A DNA stretch of 64,000 bases, taken from assembly GCA_963792785.1 (NCBI GenBank), contig CAWBXO010000001.1, forward strand, positions 744,001-808,000, given 5' to 3'. Shown here one piece after another: positions 59,019-64,000 of the stretch (its first letter is position 1; the number at the start of each line of letters is the position of its first letter). The notes under the pieces are model-generated. The model worked only from the letters and a program-made list of their open reading frames with translations. It had not been told where the DNA came from and did no database searches. The position numbers and the translations under genes were made by a program. This DNA is from CAWIMX01 sp963792785. Its GTDB lineage: Bacteria > Acidobacteriota > Vicinamibacteria > Vicinamibacterales > CAVVIG01.

Positions 59019-59335
59019 CCTTCGAGCGCCTTCACGACATCGGCGAACGGCATCATGTTGATGGCGTCGTAGTCGGGCGGGCAGCCGAACTCGCGCTGCT
59101 GCGGGGCCGTCGGGTTGCCGAGGGTCACGCAGAGACCGCAGCCGATGCAGAGGTCGGCGCGCACCGCGCACACCATCCGGCCGTCACGATCGGGCTCTTC
59201 GACGATGCAGTCCGCCACCGGGCAGGCCGCCTGGCAGATCGAACACGCGAAGGCCCCGAAACACCGGTCGGGATCGATTACCGCAATCGTCTTCGGGGCC
59301 TTCTTGCGCGCCCCGGACATCATCTTGGTCCACAT
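58997..59335 (-). CDS. 4Fe-4S ferredoxin-like protein with unusual cysteine spacing
   Basis: 112 residues. First cluster region: DRCFGAFACSICQAACPVAD, where the first two cysteines are separated by five residues instead of two. Second: DLCIGCGLCVTLGNP, with Asn where the fourth Cys (before Pro) normally stands. The basic N-terminus (KMMSGARKKAPK) and C-terminal extension (about 30 residues) are not typical. It may carry one regular and one labile cluster. Convergent overlap with the HMG-CoA lyase gene is 22 bp, which is unusual but both frames are clear. Confidence 0.75.
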   Translation of the reverse strand: MWTKMMSGARKKAPKTIAVIDPDRCFGAFACSICQAACPVADCIVEEPDRDGRMVCAVRADLCIGCGLCVTLGNPTAPQQREFGCPPDYDAINMMPFADVVKALEGQAEVTA

Positions 59336-59363
59336 CGCCGGAATTATAACTGATCCGCGGACC

Positions 59364-59903
59364 TTACCAGTGGTTCAGGGGGGCTCCGACGGGCGGGTCG
59401 CCAATCTCGGGCATGTCGACGAACAGGGACGCCTTGTCTTCCCAGATGACGCCGTCGGCGTTCGTCGCGAAGAAGCGGAAATTGCCCGGTTCACTCGGGT
59501 CGGCGGCGGCGGCGTAGCCGCGGCTCATGCCTCCCCGCGCCAAACCGTTGCAGGCGCCGGGCGAGCCCGGATACGGGACGCCGTCCAGCTGGATCAGGTA
59601 GCCCGACTTGAGGACGGAATTGGCGCCGCTCAGGTCCGGCGAAATGAACGCGGCGTCGTCGCCGGCGCCGAGCGGCGGGGCGCCAAGGGTCGGCAGGTTC
59701 GTGGCGTAGAACCCGCCGGCGCAGGTCAGGGCGAAGCTCAATTCGGCGCTGTTGATCGTGCGCATGGTCGCGATGGCGGACGTCGCCGACGCCGCCTGGC
59801 GGGCCAGCAGCAGGCGCGGCACGGACGTCGCGGCCAGCACGCCGATGATGCCGCACACGAAAATCAGGTCGATGAGCATGAATCCGTTATCTTTGCGCAC
59901 CAT
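59364..59903 (-). CDS. Prepilin-like protein (type II/IV secretion pseudopilin)
   Basis: 179 residues from ATG 59903. The N-terminus MVRKDNG|FMLIDLIFVCGIIGVL is a class III signal peptide: cleavage after Gly, then a hydrophobic helix. The near-invariant Glu at +5 is Asp. The mature domain has cysteines (FALTCAGGF, PGACNGLARG) and the typical pilin-like C-terminal FRFFATNADGVIWEDKASLF. No assembly gene lies nearby; it would rely on a secretion or pilus system elsewhere. Confidence 0.82.
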   Translation of the reverse strand: MVRKDNGFMLIDLIFVCGIIGVLAATSVPRLLLARQAASATSAIATMRTINSAELSFALTCAGGFYATNLPTLGAPPLGAGDDAAFISPDLSGANSVLKSGYLIQLDGVPYPGSPGACNGLARGGMSRGYAAAADPSEPGNFRFFATNADGVIWEDKASLFVDMPEIGDPPVGAPLNHW

Positions 59904-60110
59904 GACTGTCTTGACCTGCCTGCCTACTGCAGGGGCCGTGCCGCCGGCACCGAAACGTAACTCATTCAGTGGAATCGACTTACACGTCCCTTCGCTCACA
60001 GGGCACTGACACTTACTGTCACCACCCCGAAAAACCTGCCACTTCTTGACAGTTTTTTCGGTCCGGCCGCCCCGCTCCGACAGGCGCTACGCAATTCCGC
60101 GCAGCCCGGG
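59904..60110. promoter_or_regulatory. Promoter region of the pilin gene, with inverted repeats
   Basis: 207 bp, relatively AT-rich. CCGAAAAA (60027-60034) pairs with TTTTTCGG (60054-60061) around a 19-nt loop; this could terminate transcription or bind a regulator. TGACA-5-TGTCA (60007-60021) lies beside it. The minus strand has TGGCAGGTTTTTCGG, close to but not matching a sigma-54 -24/-12 element. Upstream gene (ankyrin) is codirectional, ending at 60111 further left, so this region is read leftwards toward... the ankyrin gene lies downstream of it in coordinates and upstream transcriptionally. Confidence 0.35.
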
Positions 60111-61481
60111 CTAGCGTGGGTTCGCCTCGCGCACCTTCTTGAAGATATCGGCGACCTCCTGGTGGTTGCCCATCGCCGCATACATCCACGCCGTGCGGCC
60201 GTCCGAGTCCGTCTTCTCGAGATCCGCGCCGCGGTCGAGCAGCAACTGCACGATCGCCGGATCGCCGTCCATGGCCGCGCCCATCAGCGCCGTGCGGCCG
60301 TTGCTGTCCGCGGCGTTCACGTCGACGTCGGTCGCGGCGAGCACGCGGATCGCGTCCCCGCTGGCGGCGGCGAACGCGGCCTCGGTGAGCGCCGTGCCGC
60401 CGTCGGGCCCGGTGATGTGCACGTCGGCGCCGCGCGCGAGCAGCAGCTCGAGCACCGGCGCGCAACCATCTGCGGCCGCGGCGAGGAGCGCCGTGGTCCC
60501 GCCGGCGGTGGCGTTCACGTCCACGCCGGCGGCGAGCACGGCCTCGACGACGTCGCCGTGGCAGTTGCCCGCGCCGAGCACGATGTCGCGCGGCGAGGCC
60601 TTGGCGCCGCCCGCCACGAGGGCCGACACGATGTGCGCCTGCCCGCTCGCCGATGCATAGGTCAGCGCCGTGCCGCCCGAGGCGTCCACGGCGTTGGCGT
60701 CCGCGCCGCCCGCGAGCAGCGCGTCGACGGCGGACCCCGATCCGGCCAGCGCGGCGGCCATCAGGGCCGTCCGGTCCTGCGCGTCGGTCGCGGCGGGATC
60801 GCCGCCGCTCGCGAGCAGCGCGCCCACCGCGTCGGCGTAGCCGCTGTAGGCCGCGCCGAGGAGCGCCGTCGAGCCCTCCGAGTTGCGGGCGTTCGGGTCC
60901 GCGCCGGCGGCCAGGAGCGCGCGCAGCGCGTCCAGCCGATCGGCCGAGGCCGCGCGCATCAGCGCGGTCAAGCCGTCCTGATCCTTGGCGTTGGCGTCCG
61001 CGCCGGCCGCCACCAGCGCCGAGACGATGGCCGCGTGGCCCTGCCCCGCCGCGACCATCAAGGGCGTCGCGCCGTCCTTGTCGGTCGCCTTGGCGGACGC
61101 GCCGCCGGCGAGCAGGCGGTCGACGATCGCGGCGTGTCCGTACATCACGGCGCCGAAGAGCGCCGTTTCGCCGGACGGAGCCGCGGCGTCCACGTCCACG
61201 CCGTCCCGTCCGAGCAAGGTGGCCACCACGTCGGCGTGGCCGTTCGAGGCGGCGTGCATCAGCGCGGTCATGCCCATCGAGTCGCGCGCGTTGACGTCCG
61301 CGCCGCCGGCGAGCAGCCGCGCGACCTCGGCTTGATTGCCCTGGGCCGCGGCCTCGACCACGGGCACGTGCATCTCGGCGACGGGCGCGTCGATGTCCTG
61401 TCCCGGATCCTGCGCGCGCGCCGCCGCCGGCAGGAGGCCCAACGCGGCCGCGAGCGCGGCCAGCACCACGGTTCGTGTCAT
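60111..61481 (-). CDS. Secreted ankyrin-repeat protein
   Basis: 456 residues: signal peptide (LAALAAALGLLPAAARAQ) and about twelve ankyrin repeats of ~33 residues from residue 40 to the end, e.g. MGMTALMHAASNGHADVVAT and DGATPLMVAAGQGHAAIVSA. One repeat is irregular (DIVLGAGNCHGDVVEAVLAA, missing the TxLh start). Ankyrin arrays bind partner proteins; partner unknown. Exported ankyrin proteins are frequent in this type of genome. It is codirectional with the next gene to the right, 27 nt away. Confidence 0.9.
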   Translation of the reverse strand: MTRTVVLAALAAALGLLPAAARAQDPGQDIDAPVAEMHVPVVEAAAQGNQAEVARLLAGGADVNARDSMGMTALMHAASNGHADVVATLLGRDGVDVDAAAPSGETALFGAVMYGHAAIVDRLLAGGASAKATDKDGATPLMVAAGQGHAAIVSALVAAGADANAKDQDGLTALMRAASADRLDALRALLAAGADPNARNSEGSTALLGAAYSGYADAVGALLASGGDPAATDAQDRTALMAAALAGSGSAVDALLAGGADANAVDASGGTALTYASASGQAHIVSALVAGGAKASPRDIVLGAGNCHGDVVEAVLAAGVDVNATAGGTTALLAAAADGCAPVLELLLARGADVHITGPDGGTALTEAAFAAASGDAIRVLAATDVDVNAADSNGRTALMGAAMDGDPAIVQLLLDRGADLEKTDSDGRTAWMYAAMGNHQEVADIFKKVREANPR

Positions 61482-61508
61482 GGGGTGATCTTACCGCCTT
61501 CGGCGGGA

Positions 61509-62429
61509 TCAGCGATCGGGCGGGGCGTCGGGCGGCGGGAGGGCGACATCCTCGTCCGCCTGCACGTTGAAACGCCGGAACCGCCCGTAGGTGGCGACGC
61601 CCGTGAGCCGCTGCTGCTGCCGCATGCCCGCGCCGAGCGTGTAGTCCTCGCGCATCTCCGACGGGACCGCAATCTTGAAGCCCTCGGCGAGCACGAACGA
61701 CGTGGTGATGCGCGCGACGACCGACTGGTCCTCGAGGTTCAGCTCCGTCCGCAGGACGCGGCCCGAGGGCACCTCGATCCAGACGCGCCCGTGCGCCGGC
61801 ATGTCGCGGTCGTAGGCCGCGCGGATGAACGTGGGCCGGCCCGTCTCGTGGTAGTTCACGATCCAGACATTGGCGCCGACCTCGGGATCCACCTTGTCGA
61901 TCTCGAAGGCGAAGTGCGGCTGGTAGTCGGGCTGGAGGAACGCGAGCACGAGCACCGGGTTGTTCACCGTGCGCGTCATCTGCCCCAGGTTGTACCGCGC
62001 GCTCTCCTTCGCGATGTCGTTCGCCTTGGCCACCGCGTCGGGCGAGGCGCCGAGGAACAGCCGCTCGAGGCGCTGGTTGCGATCGCGCACCGCCTCGCCG
62101 TCCACTTCGAACACGTCACGGAACGGCAGCCAGGACGTCTCCCCAGGCGGCTCGACGAGCAGGAAGTCGCTGCGCAGATCCCGGTGCGCCGGCTGCCCGC
62201 GCGACGTGGCCCCCTGATTCGTCCCGAGGCGGCCCGTCGTCGAATCCTGGATGTAGTGCTCTTCGGCGACGACGCTGGAGAACTCGTTGGCGAAGGCGAC
62301 GGCGTAGCGCCCGGCCGCCGCCACGAGCGCCGCCGTCGGGGGCGCCTGCGCCACGGCGCGCGGCCCGGCCAGGGCCGTTCCGAGTGCGAGAGCGACCGCC
62401 AGTCGAGCTGCGGGAGGAATGCGTGCCAT
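61509..62429 (-). CDS. Secreted hypothetical protein (306 aa)
   Basis: Signal peptide AARLAVALALGTALAGPRAV, then a mostly beta domain: FANEFSSVVAEEHYIQDSTT, RSDFLLVEPPGETSWLPFRD, ESARYNLGQMTRTVNNPVLV, RVWIEVPSGRVLRTELNLED. No known domain assigned; the pattern (secreted, WLPFRDVFEVDG and RTVNNP motifs) looks like a paralogous family common in Vicinamibacteria-type genomes. It precedes the ankyrin gene in the same direction and is divergent (61 bp) from the DUF4159 gene. Confidence 0.75.
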   Translation of the reverse strand: MARIPPAARLAVALALGTALAGPRAVAQAPPTAALVAAAGRYAVAFANEFSSVVAEEHYIQDSTTGRLGTNQGATSRGQPAHRDLRSDFLLVEPPGETSWLPFRDVFEVDGEAVRDRNQRLERLFLGASPDAVAKANDIAKESARYNLGQMTRTVNNPVLVLAFLQPDYQPHFAFEIDKVDPEVGANVWIVNYHETGRPTFIRAAYDRDMPAHGRVWIEVPSGRVLRTELNLEDQSVVARITTSFVLAEGFKIAVPSEMREDYTLGAGMRQQQRLTGVATYGRFRRFNVQADEDVALPPPDAPPDR

Positions 62430-62490
62430 TCGGACGTTCTTTTGGCGATGGTAGCAGGATTTTCGCCCTTACAATGGGATTTCAGACGTC

Positions 62491-63351
62491 ATGCGTACCC
62501 GTCGCCTCCGCCTCATCGCGGCCGTCGTTGTGGCCATCGCGCTGGCTGCATCGTTCGCTGAGGCGCAGCGCCGTCGTGGCGGGGGCGGGGGCCGCGGGTT
62601 CCAGGCCCAGCCCGAGGGCGAAACGCTGTGGCGCTACGCGACGGCGGAGGATTTCGACGGCTCGTACCAGTTCTGCCGCCTCCGCACGCCGGAGTCCAAC
62701 TTCGGGGACGGCGCCGGCGAGATGGTGGACTATCCCAGGGCCGACATCAACCTGTCGATCCGGTTCAGCGAGCTGACGCGCGTCTCCATCGCCAAGGACG
62801 CCGCGGGCGAGCCGAAGCCGCTCGTGGTGCGGATGGATCAGCCCGAGGTGATGGCGCACTGCCCCATGATCATGCTCACCGAGCCCGGGCGGGCCGTGAT
62901 CGATGGCCCCGACGCGAAGGTGATGCGCGAGTACCTGCTCAAGGGCGGCTTCCTCTGGGCCGACGACTACTGGAGCCAGCGCGCCTGGGATTTCTTCGAG
63001 GATCAGATCCGGCACGTCTTCCCCGAGGCGGCGACGTATCCCATCGTCGACCTGCCGCGCACGCACCCGCTCTTCCAGATGGTGTACGACGCGACGAAGG
63101 TGCCGCAGATTCCCGGCATCGGCGCCTGGCTCAACGGCCGGCGCACGTGGGAGCGCTCGCCCGCCGAGAACACGCCGCACATCCGCGCGATCTTCGACGA
63201 GAAGGGCCGGATGCTGGTGCTGTTCACGCACGACACCGACTTCGGCGACTCGTACGAAGAGGAAGCGACGAACCCGGATTACTTCGTGAACTTCTCAGCG
63301 CCGGGGTACGCGTTCGGGATCGACGCGATCGTCTACGCGATGACGCATTAA
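62491..63351 (+). CDS. Secreted DUF4159-domain protein
   Basis: 286 residues. Signal peptide (LRLIAAVVVAIALAASFAEA) is followed at once by RRRGGGGGRGF. The DUF4159 domain covers the rest: YPRADINLSIRFSELTRVSI, YLLKGGFLWADDYWSQRAWD, PRTHPLFQMVYDATKVPQIP and THDTDFGDSYEEEATNPDYF. DUF4159 proteins are often near VWA/Bat or MoxR clusters; here it stands alone. Function unknown. Confidence 0.85.
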   Translation: MRTRRLRLIAAVVVAIALAASFAEAQRRRGGGGGRGFQAQPEGETLWRYATAEDFDGSYQFCRLRTPESNFGDGAGEMVDYPRADINLSIRFSELTRVSIAKDAAGEPKPLVVRMDQPEVMAHCPMIMLTEPGRAVIDGPDAKVMREYLLKGGFLWADDYWSQRAWDFFEDQIRHVFPEAATYPIVDLPRTHPLFQMVYDATKVPQIPGIGAWLNGRRTWERSPAENTPHIRAIFDEKGRMLVLFTHDTDFGDSYEEEATNPDYFVNFSAPGYAFGIDAIVYAMTH

Positions 63352-63538
63352 GTCGCCATGAAGCATTTCCGCTTGATCGGCTGCGTTGTGCCGCGGGTGA
63401 AGTTCGTGACGTACGCCTCAGACCTGGGCGTCGAATGTGGCAATCCTTCTCTCTGGAATTTCTCGCACAGGCGTTCCGAGGAGCGCTGCGATGTCCGCAC
63501 GCGTGAGGCCCACCAGTAATCGATCTCCTGGACTGGAT
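63352..63538. other. Intergenic region, nothing recognised
   Basis: 187 bp. Contains GGCGTTCCGAGGAGCGCTGC (GCGTTCC/GGAGCGC-like dyad) but no recognisable gene, att site or repeat of the families seen elsewhere. Base composition falls toward the next gene. Confidence 0.3.
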
Positions 63539-64000
63539 ATGAAGACCACGATTATCACCCTCGTTGCTGTGATGAGCCTGCTGATCGGGTTCGCGGCGAT
63601 TCCGATATTGGCTCAAAGTCGGAACGATGAAACGGCGATCCGCAGGATCATCGACGATGAATCTACCGCATGGAATCAGGGGGATGCGGTCGCGTACGCG
63701 CGCCACTTCGCGGCGGATGGCACTTTTACGAATATCTTGGGCGAGTTCTACCAGGGACATAGCGCCTTCGTCACCGAGCACGAGCACGTACTCAAGACGA
63801 TCTTCCGCGATAGCACACTCCAGCAAGATGTCGTCTCACTGCGGTTCACCACCCCGGATGTGGCCGTAGTGGAAGTGCTCACAGCTGTCGCGGGAGCGAA
63901 GATACCTCGTTCTCGCGGCGATAGTTTTGACGCCAAAGGGCGCCTGCGTACGCGACTGCTTCAAGTGTTCGTACGAAGAAATGGCGGGTGGGAAATTGTC
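63539..64000 (+). CDS. SnoaL/SgcJ-like secreted protein, cut by the window edge
   Basis: 154 codons are visible from ATG 63539 with no stop before the edge. Signal peptide (IITLVAVMSLLIGFAAIPIL) ending AQS, then an NTF2-like fold: DETAIRRIIDDESTAWNQGD, VAYARHFAADGTFTNILGEF, LRTRLLQVFVRRNGGWEIV. This matches SgcJ/EcaC-type SnoaL-like proteins. GC content is visibly lower than the neighbours, hinting at recent acquisition. Function unknown. Confidence 0.8.
   Translation, partial: MKTTIITLVAVMSLLIGFAAIPILAQSRNDETAIRRIIDDESTAWNQGDAVAYARHFAADGTFTNILGEFYQGHSAFVTEHEHVLKTIFRDSTLQQDVVSLRFTTPDVAVVEVLTAVAGAKIPRSRGDSFDAKGRLRTRLLQVFVRRNGGWEIV

Noticed and set aside
60030..60050. Sigma-54 promoter (-24/-12) for the pilin gene
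   Set aside because: TGGCAG is close to the -24 element but the -12 position reads TCGG rather than TTGC; spacing alone is not enough.
60162..62561. 799-codon plus-strand open frame antisense to the ankyrin gene
   Set aside because: Repetitive Arg/Gly/His/Val composition mirroring the ankyrin repeats; no domain, and both minus-strand genes here have clear signal peptides and folds.
63440..63538. Integron attC or phage att site before the edge gene
   Set aside because: A short dyad is present but no GTTRRRY/RYYYAAC core, no integrase and no duplicated flank.

Overview
The window is a GC-rich (roughly 70%) bacterial chromosome segment with tight, often overlapping genes. The organism is probably an acidobacterium of the Vicinamibacteria type. 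This is inferred from the gene content: a DUF5916/CBM9-like outer-membrane protein, an orphan permease-prefix protein beside a PadR regulator, DUF4159 and ankyrin secreted proteins, and many ECF sigma/anti-sigma pairs. No rRNA is present to confirm it. One tRNA is present, tRNA-Leu(UAA).

Layout. 1-5.5 kb (minus strand): glycerate 2-kinase fragment, ftsX, ftsE, gatB and pckA, all broken by many single-base indels that look like uncorrected assembly errors. 5.7-12 kb: ECF sigma/anti-sigma pair, ispH, an M14-like metallopeptidase and a VWA/Bat-type protein. 12.2-22.5 kb: a seven-gene export operon with a Spy-like periplasmic protein, one TolC, an adaptor plus RND pump, and a second adaptor plus a MacB-type ATPase and permease. 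22.5-29.3 kb (minus): folK, a helical protein, a DksA-type zinc finger, a purine permease and a ybbP-ybbA-tesA type cluster. 29.5-42 kb: a TPR/AAA+ sigma-54 activator, a PilZ protein, an MBL hydrolase, a DUF5916 barrel, a cytochrome c/copper monooxygenase-like/TPR fusion, a second ECF sigma/anti-sigma pair, and a group pairing a secreted cysteine protein with a VKOR-like oxidase.

42.4-48 kb is an accessory stretch. It holds a SLATT-like two-TM protein, intact stress genes (Dps, a redoxin, a DJ-1 family protein, an OmpA protein), and remnants of at least six decayed genes (histidine kinase, two response regulators, a flavin reductase, a TonB receptor, a cupin). 48-55.5 kb: tRNA-Leu, mscL, isochorismatase-like, alpha/beta hydrolase, DUF255 thioredoxin-fold, PfpI and BrkB genes. 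55.5-59.3 kb: a leucine-degradation module (acyl-CoA carboxylase beta subunit, enoyl-CoA hydratase, HMG-CoA lyase) led by a 57-residue zinc-ribbon protein, then a ferredoxin. 59.4-64 kb: pilin-like, ankyrin, secreted hypothetical and DUF4159 proteins, and a truncated SnoaL-like gene at the edge.

The most unusual signal lies between genes. Seven loci carry short-period repeats in three sequence families (GAGACAC, AACGGCT/TTACGGCT, GGGTCGGGTG) plus a GGGTGC variant. They mostly form inverted arms, and each begins within 0-2 nt of a neighbouring stop codon. One is a 225-bp nested palindrome that can fold as a cloverleaf (36267-36491). Another pair of arms encloses the last ~40 codons of a four-helix-bundle (S23/IVP-like) protein (51201-51478).
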